A DNA stretch of 64,000 nucleotides from Klebsiella michiganensis (GTDB taxonomy: Bacteria > Pseudomonadota > Gammaproteobacteria > Enterobacterales > Enterobacteriaceae): positions 1-64,000 of the forward strand of contig NZ_PRDB01000006.1 of NCBI RefSeq assembly GCF_002925905.1, in the 5' to 3' direction. Made by a program: the position numbers and the translations under genes. Positions within the stretch are counted from its first letter, which is position 1. Each line of letters begins with the position of its first letter. Shown here piece after piece: positions 9,135 through 17,682 of this stretch. The notes beneath the pieces were generated by a model. That model saw nothing but the letters and a program-made list of their open reading frames with translations. It was not told the origin of the DNA and searched no databases.

Positions 9135-10078
9135 TTCAGCCTCTGTTTCATTTTAGGGTCCATGGCGTCGCGCAGGCCGTCGCCCAGCACGTTAATGGCG
9201 ATGACGGTGATAAAAATGGCGATCCCCGGCGGCATCCACAGCCAGGGCCGGCGCTGAAAGTCGATCAGGCTGTTGGCGGCGTCCATCATATTGCCCCACG
9301 ACGGCGTCGGCGGTACCACGCCAAGCCCGAGGTAGCTGAGCGCCGACTCGCTGAGGATGGCGTTCGCCACCGCCATGGTCGCCATGACCACCAGAATCGG
9401 TACCGTATTCGGCAGCAGATGACCAAACAGACGGCGTCGCGCCGACAGTCCCAGCACCTGGGTTGCCAGCATAAAGTCGCGCTCGCGCAGGGAGAGGCAC
9501 TGCCCGCGTACCAGCCGCGCCAGCTTCGGCCACTCCAGCAGGCTCAGCATAATCACCACCATATAGATGCGTGAGTCCGGTGAGAAATCGAGCTCCGAGA
9601 GCATCGCGCCCGCGACAATCAGCAGCGGCAGGCCGGGGATAGTCATCACCAGATCGGCAAAACGCATAATAAGTTTATCGGTCAGGCCGCCGGCGTAGCC
9701 CGACAGCGCGCCGAGCAGATAGCCAAGGGTGACCGACAGCAGCATGGTCAGCAGGCCGATGATCAGCGAAATGCGCCCGGCCAGCAGCAGGCGGGTGTAA
9801 ATATCGCGACCGAGAAAGTCGGTACCCAGCCAGTGTTCCGCGCCGGGCGGCCTGTTAATCATCAGCGCGTCGGTGGCATCGTCTTTCCACGGCGACCACA
9901 GCGGCCCCAGTATGCACCAGAGGGCCATTACGACCAGCAGCAGCAGGCACAGCATCGCCAGGCGATTGCGGCGCAGCGCCTGCCAGGCCTGACGCCAGGG
10001 GGATGGGGTCACCTGCGCCAGCGCCGGGATTTCCGCCTTGCGCAGGCGTCGGTTAGCAGAAAACAGAGAGCTGAGCAT
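9131..10078 (-). CDS. ABC transporter permease, OppC/DppC type
   Basis: Inner-membrane permease subunit, 315 residues from the chosen ATG at 10078. That ATG shares its A with the upstream permease's TGA (TGATG) and has GAGG in front; the longer in-frame ATG at 10111 lies inside the upstream gene. The N-terminal cytoplasmic segment is followed by a first membrane helix, then the periplasmic loop with 'GTDFLGRDIYTRLL', which is diagnostic for DppC/OppC. The EAA-type loop contacting the ATPases lies in the C-terminal half ('FMLATQVLGLSARRRLFGH'). It forms the channel with the upstream DppB-type subunit. Confidence 0.92.
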   Translation of the reverse strand: MLSSLFSANRRLRKAEIPALAQVTPSPWRQAWQALRRNRLAMLCLLLLVVMALWCILGPLWSPWKDDATDALMINRPPGAEHWLGTDFLGRDIYTRLLLAGRISLIIGLLTMLLSVTLGYLLGALSGYAGGLTDKLIMRFADLVMTIPGLPLLIVAGAMLSELDFSPDSRIYMVVIMLSLLEWPKLARLVRGQCLSLRERDFMLATQVLGLSARRRLFGHLLPNTVPILVVMATMAVANAILSESALSYLGLGVVPPTPSWGNMMDAANSLIDFQRRPWLWMPPGIAIFITVIAINVLGDGLRDAMDPKMKQRLK

Positions 10079-11037
10079 CAGGACCTCACGCGAATGCGCG
10101 GGTCGACCCACGCGTAAAGCACATCGGCAATCAGGTTGCCAAGAATGGTCAGCACCGCCAGAAACAGGGTAAAGCCCATTAACACCGGGTAGTCGCGGGC
10201 GGCCAGCGAATCGATATGAATATGCCCGGCCCCCGGCCAGTTAAACACTTTTTCGGTAATGATCGCCCCGGAGAACAGCCCCGGCAGCTCGAAGCCGAGC
10301 AGGGTGATGATCGGCAGCAGGGCGTTACGCAGGGCGTGCTTCAGGATAACCGTGCGTTCGCGCATCCCTTTCGCGCGGGCGGTGCGGATAAAATCCATTT
10401 TCACCACGTCGAGCATGCTGGCGCGAAAATAGCGGGTCAGGCTGCCCGCCTGGAGCATCACCAGCGCCAGTACCGGCAGCACCAGATGGGCGGCGACCTG
10501 CAGCACATACTCCCAGCCGCGATCGTCGCTGCCGGTATTGGTCATGCCGCCCACCGGCAGCCAGTGCAGGTCGACGGCGAACCACTTGATGAGCAGCAGA
10601 CAGAGAAAAAAGGTCGGGAACGACATGGCGGCGAACACCGCGACGCTCACCAGATGATCGAACGCAGAATTGGGCTTCAGCGCTGAGACCACGCCCACCG
10701 TCAGGCCAATTCCCCAGTAAAATACCAGCGCCACGCTGGCCAGCAGGAAAGAGTTCCAGATGTACTGGTTGAGCAGCTGGCTGACCGGGATCTGGTACTG
10801 CAGCGAAAACCCGAGATCGCCGCGCAGCAGCTGGCCGAGCCAGTGGATATAGCGGGTGAGCAGCGGCTGATCCAGGCCGTAAATGGCTTTCAGTTCGGCG
10901 GCGCGGGCGGCGGTGAGGGTGATATTGCCGTCGATAAAATCGCCCGGCGTTTTGGCAAACAGCATAAAGATAATAAAGGAGGCCAGCAGCAGCATCGGCA
11001 GCGTTTGCAGCAGCCGTCTCAGGATGAAATTTCTCAT
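10078..11037 (-). CDS. ABC transporter permease, OppB/DppB type
   Basis: Inner-membrane permease of 319 residues with the family start 'ILRRLLQTLPMLLLASFIIFML'-like first helix, the periplasmic 'YGLDQPLLTRYIHWL' segment and about six membrane helices. The EAA-type loop 'FIRTARAKGM' lies in the C-terminal half. It is the first permease after the solute-binding protein gene (43 bp gap) and overlaps the next permease at TGATG. Confidence 0.92.
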   Translation of the reverse strand: MRNFILRRLLQTLPMLLLASFIIFMLFAKTPGDFIDGNITLTAARAAELKAIYGLDQPLLTRYIHWLGQLLRGDLGFSLQYQIPVSQLLNQYIWNSFLLASVALVFYWGIGLTVGVVSALKPNSAFDHLVSVAVFAAMSFPTFFLCLLLIKWFAVDLHWLPVGGMTNTGSDDRGWEYVLQVAAHLVLPVLALVMLQAGSLTRYFRASMLDVVKMDFIRTARAKGMRERTVILKHALRNALLPIITLLGFELPGLFSGAIITEKVFNWPGAGHIHIDSLAARDYPVLMGFTLFLAVLTILGNLIADVLYAWVDPRIRVRS

Positions 11038-11080
11038 GACATTCTCACGTCAGCCGCCGGTCATCCCGGCGGCCGGGGAT

Positions 11081-12784
11081 TTACTTAACGATTTTGACAT
11101 CCGGCAGGCTGCCGGTCAGGCCGTTGTAGATATCCGGTTTGAAGCCGGTGACCCGGGCGCTGCTCGCCGAGAGAATTTCACGGTAGCCGAGAAGGATCAC
11201 CGGCGGGTCCTGCGCCAGTACCTGATACAGCTGGTGGTAGATAGGCTTACGCTTCTCGACGTCGAGCACCGAGTTACCTTCGGTAATCAGCTTATCGACC
11301 TGCGGGTTGTTATAGCCGGACTCTTTCGCTTCCGCGCTGTAAAAATCCCACACGCCATCATGCGGGTCGTTAAGGGTGCTGGTGCTGAACGACGCCAGAT
11401 CGTAATTACCCGACTTACGCTGCGCCATCAGGGCGTTGAAATCGACGACCTGCGGTTTTAACAGGACGCCAATCTGCTGCCAGTTCTCTTTGGCGATGGG
11501 GATCAGCGCATCGTTGAGCACTTTCTTGCTCACCAGCAGCGTTAACTCCAGGCGTTTGCCCTCTTTAACGCGGATACCGTCCGGCCCCGGTTTCCAGCCG
11601 GCTTCGTCAAGCAGCTTTTTCGCCTGCGCCGGGTCGTAGTGATACGGGTTTACCCCGTCGGCGTTCCAGGCCCAGGAGATCGGCGCGATAGGCTCAATCG
11701 CCACCTTGCCGTAGCCCTGGTAGACCACATCAATCAGCTTCTGGCGGTCGAGGCCGTAAATCAGCGCCTGGCGTACCTTCACGTCCTTCAGCGCCGGGCG
11801 GCGGACGTTAAATTCCACCTGGCTGTAGTCGCTGGAGCCGTAAAGGTTGATGTTGGCAAAGCCGAGCATTTTCAGCTGTTCGATATCGTCAGGACGCGAG
11901 GTAAAGGCGTCGTAGTCGGTTTCGCCCGTCTGGAAGAGCTGGAAGTTGGTTGACGGGTTGGTCACGCGATAGATAAAGCGCGGGGTGGGCGGCGTACCGC
12001 GATAAAAATGGCTGTTGGCGTGGAAACGAATCTCCTGGCCGGGGATGTATTTGTCGTAAACGTAGGGACCGTTGCCCAGCGGTTTGCCGTGCAGGGTGCG
12101 CAGATAGTCGAGGTTGCCGCGCTGGTAGCCTTTGCCGTAATAGGCTTTGGATAGGACCGGGCCGCCAATTTTTGCCAGCGTCGTCGCGCCCGGCTGGGTG
12201 GTGGTCACCTGCAGCGTTAAGGGGTCAAGCACTTTCAGACCACTGACGCTATCGGCTTTCGCCGCTTTGTACTCCGCGCCGCCGGCAATATTGGCGAGCG
12301 TGATATTGGTATCGCCGTCGTATTTCGGATCCAGCAGCACGGTAAGGGTAAAGGCGACATCGTCGGCGGTCAGCGGCGAACCGTCGCTAAAGGTCAGGTT
12401 GGGGCGCAGCTTGATGGTGTAGACCTTGTTATCCGGACTCACCGTCCAGCTTTCGGCGAGGCCCGGCACCAGATTGCCGTGGCTGTCCCAATCGATCAGG
12501 CGAGCGAAAATCACGTTGGTGACGTTCTCATCCCAGCCGTTGACGAAGAAGTAGGGGTTAAAAATGCCCTGCGGCTCGGAGATGCCGGCCACGACGGTAT
12601 CTTTGCGCAGCTTCGCGGCCGCGGGGATCTGGCTGGCATCGCTGGCCGGGGTGATCCCTTCTTTTAAAATGTCGTCGGCGATGGCGACCGAAGAAAATGC
12701 CACCGCGCCGCCGAGCAACGCGATTTTCAGAGCAAGCGCGAACCGCGTCTGTTTGGTTTTTAACCCGTGCAGTAGTCTGGACAA
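11081..12784 (-). CDS. Periplasmic solute-binding protein, peptide/nickel family (SBP_bac_5)
   Basis: Substrate receptor of the adjacent importer. The best start is TTG at 12784: GGGAG lies 5-6 nt upstream and the following residues (SRLLHGLKTKQ..., then a hydrophobic stretch ending 'SSVAIA') form a normal signal peptide; mature length is then about 535. An in-frame ATG at 12850 would add a non-signal extension with no ribosome site. Family segments include 'ARLIDWDSHGNLVPGLAESW' and the 'RQALIYGLDRQKL' helix. It heads the peptide-type transporter genes and is separated by 149 bp from the MetN-like gene upstream. The ligand cannot be read from sequence; the context suggests an organosulfur compound. 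Confidence 0.9.
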   Translation of the reverse strand: MSRLLHGLKTKQTRFALALKIALLGGAVAFSSVAIADDILKEGITPASDASQIPAAAKLRKDTVVAGISEPQGIFNPYFFVNGWDENVTNVIFARLIDWDSHGNLVPGLAESWTVSPDNKVYTIKLRPNLTFSDGSPLTADDVAFTLTVLLDPKYDGDTNITLANIAGGAEYKAAKADSVSGLKVLDPLTLQVTTTQPGATTLAKIGGPVLSKAYYGKGYQRGNLDYLRTLHGKPLGNGPYVYDKYIPGQEIRFHANSHFYRGTPPTPRFIYRVTNPSTNFQLFQTGETDYDAFTSRPDDIEQLKMLGFANINLYGSSDYSQVEFNVRRPALKDVKVRQALIYGLDRQKLIDVVYQGYGKVAIEPIAPISWAWNADGVNPYHYDPAQAKKLLDEAGWKPGPDGIRVKEGKRLELTLLVSKKVLNDALIPIAKENWQQIGVLLKPQVVDFNALMAQRKSGNYDLASFSTSTLNDPHDGVWDFYSAEAKESGYNNPQVDKLITEGNSVLDVEKRKPIYHQLYQVLAQDPPVILLGYREILSASSARVTGFKPDIYNGLTGSLPDVKIVK

Positions 12785-12933
12785 AAGTGCTCCCTCATCA
12801 AAGAATTGCGTAAAATATTTACAAATCATGACGAAAGATAAGAGGCGCACCGCGCACTGTCTAACACCGAAAAGCTATGGCTTATAGCGATTTAGCATTA
12901 GCAATAATTCAGCATTAATCTGTCATTTTTGCG

Positions 12934-13980
12934 CTAAGCGCCAGCATTCTCTGCTGTCGGTTCGCCGGAGAAGGTCAGGCGGTCTGCTACCCAGCCGGCA
13001 TGCTGCGCTAAGCGCTGATTTGCCAGCGGTGTCGCCAGGCGTACCCGCAGCTGGCCAATCACCCGTCCCTGAATCTGCTCGCAGCTGCCGTAAAGCAGGC
13101 GAGCATCGTCGCCCAGCAGGGCGGCGATATGCTGTAAGTTGGGTTCATGTCCGCTGCTGCCGTCAAAATGCAGCGTGACCAGCTGCTGATTTCCGCTCAG
13201 CGGCGGACGCTCGTCCGGGCGGTCATGGTGCAGCGTGCCGAGCAGGCTTTGGGTGACTTCGTGCCGGGGATGGCCAAATACTCGCCACACCTCCCCCTGT
13301 TCGATAATTTCTCCGCGCTCAAGCACCGCGACCCGGTCGCAGAGGGTGCGAATGACGTCCATCTCATGGGTGATCAGTACGATGGTCAGACCGAGGCGCT
13401 GATTAATCTCTTTTAGCAGTTTCAGCACCGCAAGGGTATTTTCCGGGTCGAGGGCCGAGGTGGCTTCGTCGCACAGCAGGATCTCCGGCTGCGTAACCAG
13501 CGCGCGGGCGATGCCGGTACGCTGCTTTTGTCCCCCGGAAAGTTTAGCCGGCCAGCTGTCGCGCAGGGCGCTGAGGCCGACCAGCGCCAGGATCTCATCG
13601 ACCCGTCGCCGCCGCTCCGCTCGCGGTACCCCGGCCATTTTCAGCGGCAGCTCAACGTTCTGCGCCACCGTTTTGGTGGCCATCAAATTAAAGTGCTGGA
13701 AGATCATCGCGACCCGGCGGCGCAGGTCGCGCAGCTGGCTGCGGGAGTAGTGCCGCGTATGCTCGCCGTGAATGATAATTTCACCGCTATCGGCATTTTC
13801 CAGGCGGTTGAACAGGCGCAGCAGGGTTGATTTTCCGGCGCCGCTGCGCCCGATAATGCCGAAGATTTCTCCCTGCGCGATCTGCAGATTAATATCCCGC
13901 AGCGCCTGCACGCCGTTGGGGTAGGCTTTACTTATCTGGCTTAGCTGAATATGCGTTGTGGCGTTGGGTTTTTGCGTCAC
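12934..13980 (-). CDS. MetN-like ABC transporter ATPase with C-terminal NIL domain
   Basis: ATPase of a methionine-type importer, 348 residues. Walker A is GRSGAGKST (44-52), the signature 'LSGGQKQRTGIARAL', Walker B 'ILLCDEATSALD', switch His in 'LITHEMDV'. The last 80-90 residues form a NIL-like regulatory domain ('VTLHFDGSSGHEPNLQHIAALL'-type start), which in true MetN binds methionine and inhibits transport. It sits downstream of MetQ- and MetI-like genes, in the unusual order I-Q-N. It is not expected to be the housekeeping metN, because the partner oxidoreductase at the head of the cluster points to alternative sulfur sources. Confidence 0.9.
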   Translation of the reverse strand: MTQKPNATTHIQLSQISKAYPNGVQALRDINLQIAQGEIFGIIGRSGAGKSTLLRLFNRLENADSGEIIIHGEHTRHYSRSQLRDLRRRVAMIFQHFNLMATKTVAQNVELPLKMAGVPRAERRRRVDEILALVGLSALRDSWPAKLSGGQKQRTGIARALVTQPEILLCDEATSALDPENTLAVLKLLKEINQRLGLTIVLITHEMDVIRTLCDRVAVLERGEIIEQGEVWRVFGHPRHEVTQSLLGTLHHDRPDERPPLSGNQQLVTLHFDGSSGHEPNLQHIAALLGDDARLLYGSCEQIQGRVIGQLRVRLATPLANQRLAQHAGWVADRLTFSGEPTAENAGA

Positions 13981-14042
13981 GATAGCGGCTCTGTTAACGA
14001 AATTAAGCGGCAGCCCGCAGGCTGCCGATGAACATCCGGCGA

Positions 14043-14819
14043 TTAAAAACCGGGCAAAATTTTGCCTTTATAGCGGGTGAGAATAAAGCTGCGCACGCGG
14101 TCTGAGTTCAGGGCTTTCGCCAGCTTCTGAATGCCGGGATCGTTGATGTTGTCGGGACGCGCCACCAGATACTCGACGTACAGATCGCTGCCTTTTTCCA
14201 CCAGCAGCGCCTTGTCGGTATCAATTCCGGCCTCCAGCGCATAGTTGGCGAAGATAAACGCCAGATCGACCTGATTCACCGCCCGCGCCAGCATTGCGCC
14301 TTCCAGCTCGCGAATTTTAAAATGGTGCGGATTAGCGGTGATATCTTTGGTCGCCGACTGCGGATCCTGCGGGTTTTTCAGGGTAATCAGCCCGGCATTG
14401 CTGAGCATCACCAGCGCGCGACCGGTATTCACCGGATCGTTCGGAATGGCAACGGTGGCGCCATCCGGTACCTCTTTGAGCGTTTTATATTTACTCGAAT
14501 AAGCGCCAAAGGGTTCAATATGCACGCCGACCACCGGAAGCAGATGGGTATGGCGGGTCTGATTGTAGTTATCAAGGAAAGGGCGGTACTGGTAGTAGTT
14601 GGCGTCGAGATTTTTCTCCGCCAGCTGCTGGTTAGGCTGGATAAAGTCGTTAAAGACTTTAATTTTCAGATCGACCCCCTGTTTCGCCAGCTCGGGCTTC
14701 ACGAACTCGAGAATTTCGGCATGGGGGACCGGCGTTGCGCCCACGGTCAGCGTCTCATTGGCGCTGGCGGACAGGCAGAAAAGGGCCAGAAGCCCCGCTG
14801 CGAGGATTGTTTTTTTCAT
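14043..14819 (-). CDS. MetQ/NlpA-family substrate-binding protein
   Basis: Periplasmic receptor of 258 residues for the MetNI-like transporter. The family start 'TVGATPVPHAEILEFVKPELAKQG', the 'NYYQYRPFLDNYN' segment and the 'AIPNDPVNTGRAL' region are all present. The signal peptide 'MKKTILAAGLLALFCLSASA' has a cysteine but no lipobox around it (Phe at -1), so cleavage by signal peptidase I after 'ASA' is more likely; most MetQ proteins are lipoproteins. Downstream of the MetI-like and upstream of the MetN-like gene. Ligand is probably methionine-like or another sulfur compound (inference). Confidence 0.9.
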   Translation of the reverse strand: MKKTILAAGLLALFCLSASANETLTVGATPVPHAEILEFVKPELAKQGVDLKIKVFNDFIQPNQQLAEKNLDANYYQYRPFLDNYNQTRHTHLLPVVGVHIEPFGAYSSKYKTLKEVPDGATVAIPNDPVNTGRALVMLSNAGLITLKNPQDPQSATKDITANPHHFKIRELEGAMLARAVNQVDLAFIFANYALEAGIDTDKALLVEKGSDLYVEYLVARPDNINDPGIQKLAKALNSDRVRSFILTRYKGKILPGF

Positions 14820-14841
14820 TGTCTTATTCCTGAAGCTATTG

Positions 14842-15516
14842 TTATTTGCGGCTCATCGCCTTCACCAGACGATCGCCGCTCATTTGTACTATCTGCACCA
14901 GCGCAATCAGCAGCAGAACGGTAATCGCCATGACGTCCGTCTGGAAGCGTTGATAGCCAAAGCGGATGGCCAGGTCGCCCAGCCCGCCGCCGCCGATGAC
15001 CCCGGCCATCGAGGTGTAATCCACCAGTAAAATCGCGGTCACGGTCACGGCGGCAATCAGCCCGGCGCGCGACTCCGGCAGCAGGGTGTGCCAGATAAGC
15101 TGCCAGGTGTTGCCGCCCATCGACCAGCTGGCCTCCACCAGGCCGTGCTCCACCTCGCGCAGCGCGGTCTCAACCAGCCGGGCAAAGAAGGGCGCGCAGC
15201 CGACAACCAGCGGCGGGATGGTGCCTTCAACGCCGAGCGAAGTGCCGGTAATCAGCGTCGTCACCGGGATCATCACGATCAATAAAATGATAAACGGCAG
15301 CGATCGCAGGACGTTGACCCCCAGCGACAGCAGGCGATAGAGGCGCGGCGCGTGAAGCAGGCGAGGCTGGCCGCTGAGATAGAGCACAATCCCCAGCGGC
15401 AGGCCAATCAGCACGGTAAAGCCCAGCGACCAGCCCAGCATGGTCAAGGTATCGACGCTGGCCTGCGTCACGTCGCCCCAGTCGATATTCGCGAAAAAAG
15501 CCAGCGCGCGGTTCAT
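14842..15516 (-). CDS. MetI-like ABC transporter permease
   Basis: Permease of a methionine-type importer, 224 residues from ATG 15516, close to the usual 217. The long in-frame extension to 15681 is antisense-like sequence inside the upstream gene and carries no membrane features. Five helices are visible; family segments are 'TLTMLGWSLGFTVLIGLPLG', 'NVLRSLPFIILLIVMIP' and the ATPase-contact loop 'VEASWSMGGNTWQLIWH'. The ATG lies 2 nt after the stop of the SfnB-type gene, so the two are translationally linked, which ties the transporter to the oxidoreductase. Confidence 0.92.
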   Translation of the reverse strand: MNRALAFFANIDWGDVTQASVDTLTMLGWSLGFTVLIGLPLGIVLYLSGQPRLLHAPRLYRLLSLGVNVLRSLPFIILLIVMIPVTTLITGTSLGVEGTIPPLVVGCAPFFARLVETALREVEHGLVEASWSMGGNTWQLIWHTLLPESRAGLIAAVTVTAILLVDYTSMAGVIGGGGLGDLAIRFGYQRFQTDVMAITVLLLIALVQIVQMSGDRLVKAMSRK

Positions 15517-15517
15517 C

Positions 15518-16747
15518 TCAGTTCCAGTCATGGCGTTGCGGACGAATGCCGTTGAGCACCCAGTTGCCCAGCAGCTGATATTTCCAGCGCACCGGGTCGT
15601 GCAGGGTGTGGACGCGCCCGTTGCGCCAGTGGCGATCAAGATTGAGGGCGATGCTGGTCGAGCGAGTGCCGCTAAGCTCAAACAGGCGGCTGGCGGCTTC
15701 CAGCGCCGCTTCGGTGGTAAAGACCTTGGCGCGCGCCACGGCGATAGACGCCTGGGCGACGTTATCCTCGCTCAGATCGTATTTATACCGGTCGAGCACC
15801 TTCCCGGCCCGCTCCAGCAGCGCGTCGGCGGCCGCCAGGCGGCTGTCAAGCTGGCCTATCTGATAGATAGTCAGCGGATCTTCGCTGGCGCGCTCAACGC
15901 CGGCATCAATCCACGGCCGGGCGAATTCGCTGACAAAGCTTACCGTATCGCTAAGCGCCGCGCGGGCGATCCCCAGATCGATGGCGGCGGTGGTGAGCTG
16001 GGCAAACGGCCCGGCAAGGGTTGGCGTCGCGTAGGATTTCCACGTCGGGAACAGGTGGAAAGGCTCGACGGCCAGATCCTCCGCCAGGACCGTCCCGCTG
16101 GCGGTGGTGCGCTGGCCGAGGCAGGCCCAATCGTCGATGACCGTCAGCCCTGCAGATTCGCGCGGAACAAACGCCAGCTGCGCGTTATTCTCCGCATCCA
16201 GCGCCAGAATGCCGATCCAGTGGGCGTAAAGAGATCCGGTGCAGTATCCTTTACGACCGGTGATGCGCAGACCGCGATCGCTGGCCTCCAGGCGGGTGCG
16301 GATATCAAGCACCGTCTTACCGCCGGTCTCAGAAAGGGCATTGGCGAAGCGATAGCCTTTCAGCACCTGAGCGAAGAAAAAGGCCTGCTGCGCTTCGCTG
16401 CCCTGCAGACGAATATCCTCCAGCAGGCAGTAGTGGTTCTGCGGGATTTGCCCCAGCGACGGGTCGGCGGCGGAAATAATCGCAATCACCTGAGCCAGCG
16501 TCGCGGCAGAAACCTCGGCGCCGCCCCACTGCCGCGGGACGGTAATCCCCCACAGGCCGCTGTTGGAGTAGGTATCGATAATCTCCGGCGGCACGCTGCC
16601 GCTGCGATCGCGTTGCGCCGCGTCGGGCTGCAGTACCGCCGCGATCTCATGGGCGATGGCGATCGCTTCGTCATCGCTGCGGATAACGTATGCCTTCGGC
16701 GTCTGGCGGCAATAGTGAAGGGTCTGTTTTTCGTCGGGCATAGTCAC
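15518..16747 (-). CDS. SfnB-type flavin-dependent oxidoreductase (acyl-CoA dehydrogenase fold)
   Basis: 409-residue protein of the acyl-CoA dehydrogenase superfamily, most like the SfnB/DszC branch, whose members use reduced flavin and oxygen to attack organosulfur compounds. Visible: N-terminal helical domain with 'GLWGITVPRQWGGAEVS', the middle beta domain with 'GRKGYCTGSLYAHW', and a C-terminal domain ending 'HWRNGRVHTLHDPVRWKYQLLGNWVLNG', typical of this branch. The catalytic Glu of true acyl-CoA dehydrogenases is not evident, in line with a monooxygenase. It is the first gene of a cluster that continues with MetI-, MetQ- and MetN-like genes. The product and substrate (sulfone, sulfonate, thiophene-type or other) are unknown; a separate flavin reductase would be needed. 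Confidence 0.83.
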   Translation of the reverse strand: MTMPDEKQTLHYCRQTPKAYVIRSDDEAIAIAHEIAAVLQPDAAQRDRSGSVPPEIIDTYSNSGLWGITVPRQWGGAEVSAATLAQVIAIISAADPSLGQIPQNHYCLLEDIRLQGSEAQQAFFFAQVLKGYRFANALSETGGKTVLDIRTRLEASDRGLRITGRKGYCTGSLYAHWIGILALDAENNAQLAFVPRESAGLTVIDDWACLGQRTTASGTVLAEDLAVEPFHLFPTWKSYATPTLAGPFAQLTTAAIDLGIARAALSDTVSFVSEFARPWIDAGVERASEDPLTIYQIGQLDSRLAAADALLERAGKVLDRYKYDLSEDNVAQASIAVARAKVFTTEAALEAASRLFELSGTRSTSIALNLDRHWRNGRVHTLHDPVRWKYQLLGNWVLNGIRPQRHDWN

Positions 16748-16781
16748 ATCTCACGGTTCAATAAACGGTATATGCAAAAAA

Positions 16782-16799
16782 TAACTATCTAAATAGTTA
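16782..16799. promoter_or_regulatory. Candidate operator upstream of the sulfur cluster
   Basis: TAACTATCTAAATAGTTA is a perfect 7-bp inverted repeat with a 4-bp centre, 35 bp before the start of the SfnB-type gene. It is AT-rich and in the place of a promoter. The regulator is unknown; a CysB-like LysR protein is one guess. Confidence 0.4.
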
Positions 16800-17013
16800 A
16801 TAATTCCTGTGGGTTATATGACAGCTAAAGCAAAGGCTATGCCAGAACGCATTTCATTTTTAATGTTTATTAATCAGTGAGATAGGTTTTGTGGAAAGCG
16901 CGCGGGCTGCTGCAATTGCAACCTGAGGCAACCCGCGTGTTGGATTTGCAGCAGCGCAGGGAGGGGAAGCCACCCCGGGAAAGGTCGGGGCAGGGGAATG
17001 ACAGGGACGATAT

Positions 17014-17652
17014 TTATTCTGCCTGCCAGAGGGTCTCCGGCTCGCCGAACCCCTCTTCGACTCGGGCAAAGAAGCGGCTGGCGTGCAGGCCGTCAACAAA
17101 GGCGTGATTGAATTTGCCCGCCACCGGGATAATGCCGTTTTTCAGCTTGCCCCAGGTGAGGGCAGGCACCGCCGCGCCGACGTAATACTCCGCGTGAGTG
17201 ATGGCGCTGAAATGCAGCCACGGCAGGCAGCTGGCGCAGAAGAAATTCTCGCCGTTGACGATAAGCGGTGCCGGCGCGGTATGTTTCGCCGCTTCAATGT
17301 TCGGCGTGGCGGCATGGCTGAAGGCGGCAAAATCGGCGGCGTTGTCGCACCAGACCTGGCGAAAGCCTTCCTGGGCGGTCATCACCGGCGTCATTACCGC
17401 CAGCTGGTCATATTCGATAATATCGTCACCCAACTGCCGCTGTTTCAGCTGCGGCACCCCGTTCGCCGCGCGAACCAGGGCGTAGAGCGCCAGCTGGAAA
17501 AACGAGACGCCGCGATCTTTCGCGCACTCATATAGCCGCTGCGCTTCGACAGGAACGCAGAGATTAAAGCTGGGGTTGGCAAAACCGCGATAAAAATCAA
17601 AATGATCTTTTCGCGGCCAGTTTTGTTTGTCGATTACGCGATAGTTGGCCAC
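17014..17652 (-). CDS. Type A chloramphenicol acetyltransferase-family protein
   Basis: 212-residue trimeric acetyltransferase of the CAT fold that moves acetyl from acetyl-CoA to a hydroxyl. The catalytic motif HxxxDG appears as 'NHAFVDGLH' with His183 near the C terminus; the classical form is HHAVCDG, so the residue before the catalytic His differs. Other family segments: 'NWPRKDHFDFYRGFANPSFNLC' near the start, 'FFQLALYALVRAAN' and 'NFFCASCLPWLHFSA'. Length equals the usual 210-220. It stands alone with no resistance-gene or mobile context, so it is a chromosomal family member; whether it acts on chloramphenicol cannot be judged. Confidence 0.88.
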   Translation of the reverse strand: MANYRVIDKQNWPRKDHFDFYRGFANPSFNLCVPVEAQRLYECAKDRGVSFFQLALYALVRAANGVPQLKQRQLGDDIIEYDQLAVMTPVMTAQEGFRQVWCDNAADFAAFSHAATPNIEAAKHTAPAPLIVNGENFFCASCLPWLHFSAITHAEYYVGAAVPALTWGKLKNGIIPVAGKFNHAFVDGLHASRFFARVEEGFGEPETLWQAE

Positions 17653-17682
17653 GGGCGTCTCCTGTTGAGTCAGTGCCTGATA

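Noticed and set aside
15440..16792. Long open frame (450 codons) on the plus strand
   Set aside because: It lies antisense to the SfnB-type gene and the start of the MetI-like gene; its Arg/Ala/Gly-rich product has no family features and it arises from GC-rich codon bias.
17014..17652. CAT-type gene as an acquired resistance gene
   Set aside because: No integron, insertion sequence or plasmid-like context, and codon use like its neighbours; treated as a chromosomal family member.
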